Shown here piece after piece: positions 1-11,500 of a stretch of DNA of 64,000 nt. Below the pieces are notes generated by a model. The model did not search any database. It had not been told where the DNA came from and saw only the letters and a list, made by a program, of their open reading frames with translations. Source of the stretch: Endomychus coccineus (Eukaryota > Arthropoda > Insecta > Coleoptera > Endomychidae); the NCBI GenBank assembly GCA_958510875.1, contig OY294068.1, positions 78,363,978 to 78,427,977 of the forward strand. The letters are read 5' to 3'. How positions within the stretch are numbered: position 1 is the first letter of the stretch; every line of letters begins with the position of its first letter. A program made the position numbers and the translations under genes.

Positions 1-735
1 ATCACTGCCTTTATTCCGGTGGTTAACTCCATTCTGGTACCTGACCCTGCCGTCGTGTGATCATGCGTGAAAAGTGGAATTTTCGAGGATGGGTTTTCAA
101 ATGTTGGGAAGGTAATATCCTGAGTCACGGTTTAGATTATTTGGATCTTTTATGATTTCTATAGCTTCAAGAATTTTTCGCTGATAGAAGTGTGGGGCTC
201 GGGCTAGGAATTTAGTATTTTCGAAAAGGATTTGATGATTATTGTCAAACTTGTGTTCCGCAAGTGCAGATTTACTGGTGTCACGAAGCCTTGTACAGCG
301 CTCATGTTCTTTCACACGAGTAGCTACTGTACGACATATTTCATCAATGTAGACTTTACCGCAAGAACAGGGAACGCTATAAACACCTTCTAAGTGAAGA
401 GGAGGAAGGGGATCTTTGATCGGTCTGTAAAACTGAAATAGTTTTGGAAGTGTGGAAAACCGTGTAGAAATATTATTATTATTATAATATTATGATTTTA
501 AGGATTTTGGAAATTCGATCTGTTATATTTTCTATGTATGGTGTTGTAATGGGAGAAATTATTTTTGTTAATAAGACAAATGAAAGATGTTTTAATTCTG
601 ATTTTATGGATTGGGGTTGAGATAAGATGACAGCTCTGTGGACCAAGGAGTTTATGACAGATTGCTTTGTGGCAAAGACAATTGAGGTTTCTATCAATGG
701 AAGTGGGGTTTCGATATACAGAATGTCCTAAAGTA
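1..735 (-). pseudogene. Penelope-like element, left copy (5'-truncated)
   Basis: Read on the minus strand, this is the C-terminal part of a Penelope-like retroelement. A GIY-YIG endonuclease-like stretch is visible near 300-400 (GVYSVPCSCGKVYI), followed by RTVATRVKEHERC and the downstream segment ending DSGYYLPNI near 100. A segment upstream of this domain (SLVHRA, then SPITTPYIENITDRISKIL) lies near 500-660. The reverse transcriptase core is absent. Stops and frame changes break the reading frame, so it cannot encode a working protein. The copy is the mirror image of the one that begins near 762. It lies beyond the last SF3B2 exon seen here, presumably in the next intron. Confidence 0.8.
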
Positions 736-761
736 CCGTCAGTCTGTCGACTAACTAATAG
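736..761. repeat. Centre of the Penelope head-to-head palindrome
   Basis: The two Penelope copies meet here. CCTAAAGTA on the left and TACTTTAGG on the right are mirror images separated by a short non-palindromic spacer. Each side then runs outward into the same protein-coding homology. Inverted, 5'-truncated pairs are an established hallmark of Penelope-like elements. Confidence 0.75.
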
Positions 762-1745
762 ATACTTTAGGACATTCTGTGTATCGAAAACCCACTCCCA
801 CCGATAGATACCACAATGGTCTTTGCCACAATCACCCTGCCAAAAGCAATCTGTCATAAACTCCTTGGTCCACAGAGCTGTCAACTTATCTCAACCCCAA
901 TCCTTAAAATCAGAATTAAAACATCTTTCAACTGTCTTATTATCAAATAATTTCTCCCATTACAACATTCAAAAAGCCATAAAGAAATACATTTCGCCTA
1001 AAATTACAAATCAACCTGAGCCACAAACCTCCCCGCCTGTTTTATCCACTGCCATATATTGAAAATATAACAGATCAAATTTCCAAAATCCTTAAAAACA
1101 TTATATTTCTACACGGTTTTCCACACTTCCAAAACCATCTCAGTTTTACAAAGCTATCAAAGATCCCCTTCTTCCTCTTCACTTAGGTGTTTATAGCATT
1201 CCCTGTTCTTGTGGTAAAGTCTACATTGGTGAAATATGTCGTACAGTAGCTACTCATGTGAAAGAACATGAGCGCTGTACAAGGCTTCGTGACACCAGTA
1301 GATCTGTACTTGCGGAACATAAGTTTGACACTAATCATCAAATCCTTTTCGAAAATACTAAAATCCTAGCCCGAGCCCCACACTTTAATCAGCGAAAAAT
1401 CCTTGAAGCAAGAGAAATCCTAAAACATTCAAATAATCTAAGCCGTGACTCAGGATATTGCCTTCCCAGCATTTGGAAACCCATCCTCAAAAATTCCACT
1501 TTACATATGATCACACGACGGCAGGGTCAGGAACCAGAACGAAGTTAACCACCGGAATAAAGGCAGTGATCTGTGTAGCGTGAAGGATTTTTCCTACAAT
1601 AAATACGGCTAGAAATCAGTAGAATCAGTTTCAGTTCAAGCCTGCCCTGAAGATACAACCTGTAATAGTTGGCGAAACGACGGCATCAAGTCGAGCTATT
1701 GTGACGCGGAATTCACCCGGAAGCCAAGATTTTCCAAGATTAGCT
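762..1745 (+). pseudogene. Penelope-like element, right copy (5'-truncated)
   Basis: Plus-strand counterpart of the copy at 1-735. The connection segment (SIDR, then NGLCHNHPAK) is at 800-840, PYIENITDQISKIL at 1055-1095, and the GIY-YIG endonuclease domain at 1185-1540, including VKEHERCTRLRD and HQILFENTK. The protein is broken by stops and frameshifts. The arm shared with the left copy ends with AATAAAGGCAGTGAT near 1571. Beyond that, the sequence up to about 1745 looks like the element's 3' untranslated end and has no partner within this window, because the left copy runs off the edge. The 5' truncation point coincides with the palindrome centre near 740-762. Confidence 0.8.
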
Positions 1746-2158
1746 ATCCGTGGTAGTCTACTATTCAAAATATGCATATTATTACATATCTAGATTATTA
1801 TACACCTTAATAATAGGGCTAAAATGACATATTGGGTGGTTTTGCCAGGTCTGAAACCATATTCATTTAATGCTAGTATCAACACGTGAACATCTAAGAG
1901 AATACTCCATATGCCATCTTTAACATTTGCATTGTAAATACTTGTTAATTAAATATACGCCGAAAAGGAGTGGCACCCAAGTACAGAACTGATTGTCATT
2001 ATAAATCAATAACTATTCCACAGAGAATCTAAACTTTCACAGGGCTTTAAATCATCAGCATCAGCTTTTGTTATTCTTTTGATTTATTCCACTTTGATTA
2101 ATGCTCTTTAAATTGAGGAACTTACAACATCAAAATTTTGAAATAAAAAATTACTTAC
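1746..2158. other. SF3B2 intron 8 (start), no other feature seen
   Basis: AT-rich sequence between the Penelope pair and the donor site of SF3B2 exon 8. No coding match or obvious repeat was recognised. Confidence 0.5.
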
Positions 2159-2513
2159 ATCGATATTGCTTGCGTTGGTTCCGAACACATCACCATATAA
2201 AGGTTTTCCATTTTCGTCAACAGGAGGCTTACCCCAACCACCAGCGTGATAACCAAACGAGCAGCCATCTGGAATGGGGGCGTTTAGTCCAGGAATTTTG
2301 AGGTTAGGATAACTAGGAGGTGGGCCATAACGTTGCATAGCAATAAGCCATGGTGGTGGAACTTTGTTAGCATTTGGTCCTACAGGCATACCCAAAGCAG
2401 TTCTCAATTCTTCTGATAAGTCACCAGGCTTCTTTTCTTTCAATCTCGTTTCAAATTCTTTCCCTTCATAGTATAAGTCACCATGAATCGTCATTTTTGG
2501 TTTCGTCTGCCAC
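2159..2513 (-). CDS. SF3B2: SF3B2 exon 8, PSP domain
   Basis: Acceptor TACACAG; completes Lys, then WQTKPKMTIHGDLYYEGKEF and KEKKPGDLSEELR. The PSP domain PPPWLIAMQRYGPPPSYPN follows, then FGYHAGGWGKPPVDENGKP and LYGDVFGTNASNID. Donor GTAAGT follows Asp in phase 0, so the C-terminal acidic and FKF-type regions must lie in exons beyond the window. Confidence 0.97.
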
Positions 2514-5500
2514 CTGTGTAAATAATTAAATTATTATTAAGCCAAAGCATTATTTTTCATATATATATTCCCTAATTAATGTTCTAATGTGAATCATATA
2601 CAGAATACTACGATCAATTGTCACCATCATTATCTATTATGCAAGTTAAGACTCGGACCATTCAGGAACTGACCCATAAGAAAAAAGTATTGTGGATTCA
2701 GAAATTACAAATTGAAGTGCTCTTGTTCTGTTCCATAATTATATCAAGAAGATTAAATTTTTAGGAGTAGAAACGTAAGAAGCAGCATTCTCCTGTAAGG
2801 GGATAAATTCACCTAAAAGCAGTCTTATTCCAAACATTTAAACTAGATTTACGTCCAGTACATTTTATTCCTTGCTTTATCAAAATTGTTATCGATATGC
2901 AAGCACGTTGCCTCTGTTCTACCTCTCGTGCACACAACTAGATGGCATGAATCTCCGCTTGAAAAATACTTGCATAAGCACCGAAAGTAACAGATATTTC
3001 AGTCATCAGGCTGCAATCATATATTCCGGCTCGAAATCCCTGGTAATGGTAAAGTTTTTTAATTCTTCCAACATATACTAAAAGTTGACTCAAATTGACC
3101 TGCTGATTCAAAGTTTTCAAATTGCTATGAAGTAACCCTAAAGTGCATTGCAATCTTTGCTTTAGTTAATTACTGATGATATCAAACATCCACAAGAATT
3201 TTGCTTAATTTCGTTGATGACGTTGAATTCTAAATTATTTATTTCAGTGTAAATTCTTCTGTATACTAATTAGTTTGATTTATTCAAATATTGCTTGTTA
3301 TTTCAAAATTAAGTAGCAAGGGAGCTTTTGATAATTAAGATGCCTAGAATGTTCTACTTATGTTGATACAAAAACTTCAAAGGTTGTAATAAGTTTTCTA
3401 CAATTTCTAATATGAATGCAAGAAACAGAAAGGTCCAATTTTATAGTGACAAAATAATTCACAATAATCTTGAATTGAAGGTAAACAAATGCAGTAAAAT
3501 TATAATACTGTTGTTATTAAAAATGTATTAACTTTTAGATATGCCAATCAGTACATTATTCACAACCGGGACGATTTAAAGCCAAAATCTCGAGTTCACG
3601 ACCCATCGAAATGAATTTGATATGCATTTTAGTAGGCGAGAGTATCGAAACTCCATTTTTTGGCAAAATAATGTGTGAAGCTAGATTTCGTCTAATACAT
3701 AAGTTTTTGCACTTTGCTGTCAACAATTCTATCGAAGACGAACGTCAAATACGGAAATTGTATAAAATAAAACCGATTATTGACCGCCTACAAGAATAGT
3801 TCATGAGTGTATACATTCCTGGTAAAAACCGGTTGATGAATCATTGATGGGATGGAAAGGACGTCTATCATGGAAACAGTTTATCCCTTCCAAAAGAAAA
3901 CGTTTTGGAATAAAGTTTTTTATATTATGCAAAGGTATGTGTATAATTTTTTTATATATGCAGGGGCTGACACAAACTATGGCGCCAAATATAATGAGGA
4001 ACCCATCCTTATTATCCTTAGGAGACGAAATATCTCATTCATAAAACTCCATTTGACTTTTCGCAATGATTACATGAAGTATGACAAAGAAAACCAACGG
4101 ACCTCTTTGTCGTCGAGTCATAATTACTCCTTATTGGCAACGCTGTAATTATGATTGAAAACTTGGTACCACTTGTAAGGCAACACCGCTTCGAAATAAC
4201 TACGAGAAATACGAAACCTGTCAAATTGCGTAGTACAGAACAAAGTCCCCATTCATAAAAGGTGAGCGGAGTTGTCGCCCTCTGAACAAATGATGCAATG
4301 GAATGGAATAGTTCTATATTTAAAAATTTTAATATTCTATAATTCGATTGTATATTCCAGGTTACCATAAATTATGGAATACTTCTCAGAAAAACTGATT
4401 AGACAAAATACAGATTGCGTGGAAACAATGCGAGTAAATCGAAAAGGGATACCAGAAGAGATTAAAACAAAAAAGTTAGAAAAAGAGGTGTATCGATAGC
4501 CATGTTTAGAAGAAAACAGACGATATTGAAATGGATTAGTATGATACATGACATGACAATGATAGAAATTGAGAAACAGGATAAGATAATCATAAACCAG
4601 AATTGTTTCTTGCAATAATGAGAAAAAATATTGAAAAAAAAGTTCTTCCATTTATTGAAAATAACGATATTAAATGCTTACGTTTTACATAAACGAAATG
4701 GAGGCAAGAAAACAAGACCGAACTTTTTCATTGAACTCGCAGAAAAGCTGATTGAAAAATATGCACAACAACAGTTCAACAATGTAGACGGTCAAAAGTA
4801 GACAACATGTCTCGTTTTGTAGAACCGCATTTTCCGTCTATAATTCCACCTACTGTGAATAAACAAAAGCCAACCAAATGATGTCGAATCTGTTATGAAA
4901 AAGGAATCAGAAAAGAGACGATATATTGGTGTTTGGAATGTAGAACAGGACTATGACCTGAACCCTGTTTCGGTATTCATCACAAAAAAGTTTAAACAAT
5001 ATTATTAATAGTAATATTGTAATGTAACAATGAATTAAAACCCAATGTTGATTTTTCTGCGTATAACGTATACAGGGTGTCCCAGGTTTTAGTAGCAGAA
5101 CTTCAACAGTCGATAGAAAATTTGATTTTGAGAAAAAATGCTGAATAACATATATGCACAGACGCTTAGTTTTTGAGATACAGGGTTGTTGAAATTGAAC
5201 AAAAAAATTCGTTTTTTGCAAACATCTCCGGAACCGTTTATCGTACAGAAAACAGCTTTTGCAAGCATTTTCTACTGATAGTAAGCTATGTTCTGTGTGA
5301 TAACAAAAATTTTTTCAGTCATAATTGGTAAAGATTTTGAAGGGTTAGTGGTTGTTTTTCTCCCCAACTCTACGCCACTGGAAAAAGTACGATTTTGAGA
5401 TGCCCATTTGAACCTACACAAAAAAGGTACACTTGGTCATAAGCTCTAAAGTTGACCGTTTTCGAGAAAAATCAACTTTTATGTTGAAAAACATGGTCAA

Positions 5501-8500
5501 TTCTTACTAATTAAACAAAATTTATTCAAATGTTAGAAAGTAGGAAAACCAAAAAAATGACTATGTTTTTCAACATATAAGTTGATTTTTCTCGAAAACG
5601 GTCAACTTTAGAGCTTATGACCAAGAGTACCTTTTTTGTGTAGAAAACATTGGCGGTTCAAATGGTTGTCTCAAAACCGTACTTTTTCCAGTGGCGTAGA
5701 AGTTGGGGAGAAAAACACCAACTACCCCTTCAAAATCTTCACCAATTATGACTAAAATAAAATTTTTATCACACAGAACATAGCTTACTATGAGTAGAAA
5801 ATGCTTGCGCTGGGTTTTATCCCAACTACAAGTAGATTTCGGCCTCAAAACCGACTCTTGATAGGTCCTCACCAAGTCCAGCAGCTGCCTAAAATCAGCT
5901 CGTCTTGGAAACTAGTGGGGGCGGTGCGTAATATTAGCTTGGAAGTGGCAGGGACGGTGATGGTCAAGTCGGACCTAAAAGTAGCTAACAGACAAGGCTA
6001 AATGGGAGCACAACCCTAAAGCCACCTATCAGTACAGTAGCCGACCTGATAGGCGTATTTTCGGCTACCCATGTGTTCGTGCCGTGCATGGCGTCCCGTA
6101 CGGGTGGATGAGAGGATCCTGGTGGTTGAGCCTTGTCGGGGCAACACACCACTTTGGCCAGGATTTCACCTTAGACGGGCGGTCAGGACTAACCCACCCT
6201 GATCAATCGGCTGCGCTGTCCCGTCAGAGGGCCGGTAGGGTGAGCCTCTGGGCGCAATGGGGTATGCAGCGGATGTGGGCACTTCGGTACCTGCAGCTGC
6301 TCGCGTGCAACTTGCATCTGGAAACTATGTCTCCAGGGTAGTCCTGGCGTTGAAGTTCGACGCCCCCCTTTGTTGGGCTCCGTGGCGGGTGGGGAGCTCT
6401 GGAGATGAATTTTTAAAAAACCCAGTATGGAAAACAAACACAAACAAACAAAACAAGAAGGCGGGTCACAAGAGCCACTTCAAAAAAACCAAGGGCCGAG
6501 GAAACGTCGAGTCTCCGGAGCCCAACAGAAAAAGCGGCAGAGGGAGAGGCGGCTGCAAGCGGCTTTAGAGGCTGGCGGCAGCAACCCTTCATCTGCTACA
6601 ACATCGGCTACCGCTAAGACCAAGGCTGACTTGCCAAAACCTAAGGGTGATGGCAACCAACCCAGGACAAGCGGCGGCCCACAAACAAAAAAGAGGCAGA
6701 GGTCGGAGAGGTCCGACGGGTCCTCCCCAAGGGTAAATCCCAAAAGGAGGGTCCCCGGTGGACCATCCACCTCAACTCTAAAGTTCAGCGAGGTGGTTGC
6801 TACCCATTTGAGGGTGGCAATCATCGACAAACAGAACTGGAACAGCAGTTCCCTAGGCCGGCTTTCAGCCACCCAGGTGGAGCTGCTGAGGGAGAAACTG
6901 GACGACTGCCTGGACAGTGCGCTGGCCGACGCCGAACATGCTCCACCAATATTCCGGTCCTCTACCTATTCACAGGAGATCCTCAGGTTCATCTGTGAAA
7001 ACGATAGTTCCTTGACCTGGTTAAGGAACACAGTATCAAGTTTGCCTCCCCTATGGGACGGGGCAAAACTAGAAGTTGTCCCCGTGGACCAGCTACCAAA
7101 GCTGACAAAGGTGACTCTGTGGATCCCGGGAAACCCTGGAGAAACGGAAGACATCCTACGCCGCTTGGCGGCTCAGAACCCATGGGCGAAGATTGGTGAC
7201 TGGATCACCTTCCACAGCGCGGCCAAGGACGAGCCGAAAGGCAAAATCCTTGTGTTCGGTGTGAGGGAGGCTGATCTTGCCTGCCTGAACAGACGGGATG
7301 GAAGGCTGAACTATATGTTCAACTCCCACAAAGTCAAAATCCACCAGACCACCTCAACGGCGCAAAAAGAGGTCGAGTCCCCTACCTCGATGGAGAAAGG
7401 AGAACCGATTTCCAAGGCGTTAGAGGCTGTCTCCATAGAAGAGGGTGTCTCGGGCTGCTAAGAAACTAAAGCACTCTCTCCACCCCCCTCTTGTAAGATC
7501 TTCGAAATGGCAAACAGACTAAACTTCTTACAAGCAAACATCCAACACTGTCGGGCCGCGGTCGCAACTGTATGCCGCCACCTAGACAATGCAAAAGATA
7601 AAATAGCTCTCATCCAAGAACCTTGGTCTGTAAAAGGCAGAGTTTGTGGATTGACTAAACTAGGTGGTATTATTATGTAGCCCCAAATGTAGACAGGCCT
7701 CGGACGTGTATTTACATCCCGAGACAAATCCAGGCCAACTTGATGCCGCAGTTCTGCACTGCCGACCAAACGGCGGTAAGTGTCGGTTGTGACATCGGAA
7801 ATAGCCAAACAAACGTCATTATTGCGTCAATTTACCTACCCATCGACTCGGTAAATCCTCCACCATCCAGAGAAATGCTGGAGTTGATCGAGTTCTGTGA
7901 GGTAGGAGGCTAACACCTCATTATTGGTTGCGACACAAATGCTCACCATTCATTCTGGGGGAGTAAAGACAACAATAAAAAGGGTAAATCACTATTTGAG
8001 TATTTAGCTACCGCGAATCTGGAAATAATAAATCGAGGATGCGAACCTACCTTCGTAAACTCCAGATGTCAGACGATAATTGATATCACTCTGACATCCA
8101 TAAGTATTTCAAACATAATCTCCAGTTGGCATGTGATGTCTGAGGCATCCATGTCCGACCATAGGTGGATAAGTTTCTCCTTAACGTGTAGTGGCATAGT
8201 GAGCAAGCCCTATAGGGACTCCATGAAGACAAACATCTTATCCAGTCACTGGGTGAACTAAACGGTCCACAAAACTTTACATCGACTGAGCAGATCGAGG
8301 AAGGCGTTGCCCTTGTCAGATCCAGTCTGGTCGAAGCTTTCGAAGGTTCCTGCCGCTTGCGGACTGGGATTTCAGGGGGGCAGGCGACACCATGGTGGAG
8401 CGGGCAACTCGGGGACCTCAGACGAAGGTGCAGAAAACTCTTTAATAAGGCGAAGAACTCTAGAAGTACTACTGACTGGAATGCTTATAACGAGCAACGG

Positions 8501-11500
8501 AAAGTATACAAACGAGAAATTCGTCAAAACCAACGCACAGCATGGAGGACGTTCTTTAGTGGAATAGAATCTACTACTACAGCGGCTCGTCTAAAGAAGA
8601 TTATTTCTAAAGATCCCAATCAGCAACCCGGCAGTTTGAAACTAGGGGATGGCACCTTCACTGCCAACCTAGCCGACACTGCTGAACTTCTTTTGAACAC
8701 ACACTTTCCAGGCTGCACTTTGGAACCCGGTGGGAACTGGCCTGACTATGCTACCCCAACACCTGTTGAAGGAGATTGGGCTGTGGCAAACCAGACGGTG
8801 AGCGCCGACAAAGTAGCCTGGGCAGTCAAAACTTTCCTTCCCTTCAAGTCACCGGGAGTAGATGGCGTGTATCCAGCTCTCCTCCAGTGGGGGCTGGAAG
8901 ACATACTAGATCACCTGGTACGAATCTTTCGGGCTTGCGTCGTTCTTAGATACATCCCCAAAGAATGGAGGGAAGTACGTGTAGTCTTTATCCCAAAGCC
9001 AGGGAAAAGTGACTATTCTTTGGCTAAATCATATAGGCCAATCAGTCTGACGTCATTCTTGCTGAAGACATTAGAAAGGTTGAGCGACAGAGAGATTAGG
9101 GACACGGCGTTGATGATTCATCCACTGCACCCCAACCAACACGCGTACATCCCGGGTAGATCGACCGATTCAGCACTACATTCCGTAGTTAGCAGAATTG
9201 AGAGATCAATGGAGAACAAAATGTTCACCCTGGGTTTGTTCATAGACATCGAGGGTGCTTTTGATCAACCATCCTTTGATAGCATAAGCACTGCCCTAGA
9301 GGAACATGGAGTGGCCCCCGCTTCAAGTGGTTTGACCCGCCATATCCTCGAATGGAGAGCAATTCAAGTAGCTGTAGGAGCCTGCACCGTAAGGGGTATC
9401 GCAAGTAGGGGCTGTCCGCAGGGCGAAGTACTATCGCCGCTAATATGGATCATATTAGTTGACAACCTACTTCGGCGACTCAATGAGTTGGGCTACTACA
9501 CCATTGGATACGCAGATGATCTTACAATCCTGCTTACAGGACTTTATCTTGGAGTACTCTGTGAACTAAAGCAGAACGTTCTCAAGATAATTGAAGACTG
9601 GTGCATAGAATGCTCTCTGTCAGTGAACCCCACAAAGACAGAGCTAGTTCTGTTCACAAAGAAACGAAAGCTGGACCAGATGGTCCTACCAAAGCTTAAA
9701 GGTACCCAGCTCAGGTTGGCATATGAGGTCAAGTACCTAGGTATCGTGCTTGACAGCAAGCTAAACTGGCATCGACACCTTGAGGTAAAAGTCAGCAAAG
9801 TGCGGCTTTTTGGCAATGTCGTAGGGCGATGGGGCGCTCATGGGGCTTGTCCCCTAAGATTACCCTGTGGCTATATACGGCTGTCATTAGACCCATGCTC
9901 TGCTACGGAGAACTTGTCTGGTGGCCCAGAATCCGACAAGCAAATGAAATAGCTCACATCAGTCGGGTGCAAAGGCTTGTGTGCTTGGCAGTGACTGGGG
10001 CTATGAGAACTACACCAACTGCAGCCATGGAGACTATTCTCAATTTGCCTCCCCTGGACCTCTTTGTACAGGAGATGGCGCTGGGAGCGGCTCTAAGACT
10101 GCGGAATGGAAATTTGTGGAATGTGAAAAGAGGAGGTGGTCATCCTTTCATTCTCGAGTAGGCGTCCGTGAGGATACCTTTACTTGGAGCGCAAGCAGAC
10201 CCCATACCGGCGAAGTTTACTTTCACCAAACACTATCACATCGATTTAGACAAAAACGACGAAACAAAGCCCGACATAAACATGTTTACGGACGGCTCCA
10301 AAAATAGCCGGGGATCAGGTTCTGGAATATTCTCCGAAGAACTTGACCTACGCGAATACATACCTCTAGGATCTCATGCTACAGTGTTCCAAACGGAGCT
10401 AGTAACAGTGACCCAAGGAGCTAGAATAGCGGCGGACAAAAATACCGCCGGCAAACGAATACGGATCATGACAGACAGCAGAGCAGCACTACAAGCCCTT
10501 AGTAGCCAAAAGGTTAACTCAGGTTTAGTTTGGGAGTGCCACAGAACCCTCGAAAATCTGTCACAGTATAATGATGTTCAACTCACCTGGGTGAAAGGAC
10601 ATAGTGGACATCAAGGAAATGAAGAGGCGGACAGGCTGGCGCGAAAAGGCTCCGGACAAACACTATTCGGGCCGAAGCCCTTCTTGCCGCTAACCTCAAG
10701 CACTCTGACTGCTTTGATAAAAGAAGATACCCTAAAACGGCATACCGAACGATGGATATCGAATGATAGCTGTAGACAGGCACATACTGCTATAAAAGCA
10801 TCGTGCCCAAAAATTAAAGTTCTGCCTACGACTGACAAGATTTAATCTTAGAAGACTCGTAGGAATATGGACAGGACACTGCCGACTAAATAAACATCTT
10901 CACACGATGGGAGTCGTTGTCGACCCCATATGTCGAGGATGCTACGAAGAGGATGAGACAGCGGAACATGTGATTTGTCACTGCCCGGCGCTCTCATCGA
11001 CAAGAGATGCCATTTTGGGGAACCCCTGGCCAAATCTGGTCAACATTGGCGACGCTCCACCCGGTGCGGTCCTCGGGCTGATCAACGCGATTGGTTGGCT
11101 CGATGGCTGAGGAGGGACAGGGGCCTTCGCCTTGAAGGGGTGGCACAATGGGCCCAGTTCAGAGGCCTAAGTGCCAGTGTAATTATACACCCTTCACATC
11201 AAAATCCATCCATCCATCCATCCATATATGTTATTGGGCATTTTTTTCTCAAAATCAAATTTTCTATCGACTGTTGAAGTTCTCCTACTAAAACATGGGA
11301 CACCCTGTATATCCGCATGGACTTCTTTAGAGTCAATTTTCATGAAAAAAAATAAAATTTTGCGTTTATGTTTTTCGTTATGGGTTTTTTCATTATTAAG
11401 TGTGTTTAAAATCCTGAAATATTAGTTCTTCTAAGACTTTTTTAAAAACTATGGCTATGACGTGCATACTCGCAAACGGTGATTTTCCCGCCCATACAGC

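Larger units (their letters stand above)
5810..11225 (+). mobile_element. LOA-like non-LTR retrotransposon, near full length, inactivated
   Basis: A 5.4 kb element with a 5' leader of about 600 bp, ORF1 (6427-7461), a broken ORF2 (from 7507) carrying endonuclease, reverse transcriptase, RNase H and a C-terminal Cys/His motif, and a 3' tail of ATCC repeats. It is GC-rich compared with its surroundings. The RNase H and the DUF4780-type ORF1 fit the LOA group of non-LTR elements best; R1 or I clades are alternatives. It sits inside SF3B2 intron 7 in the antisense orientation to the gene and interrupts a foldback repeat. Confidence 0.85.

Noticed and set aside
6480..6872. 130-residue minus-strand open frame
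   Set aside because: Shadow of the retrotransposon ORF1 on the other strand.
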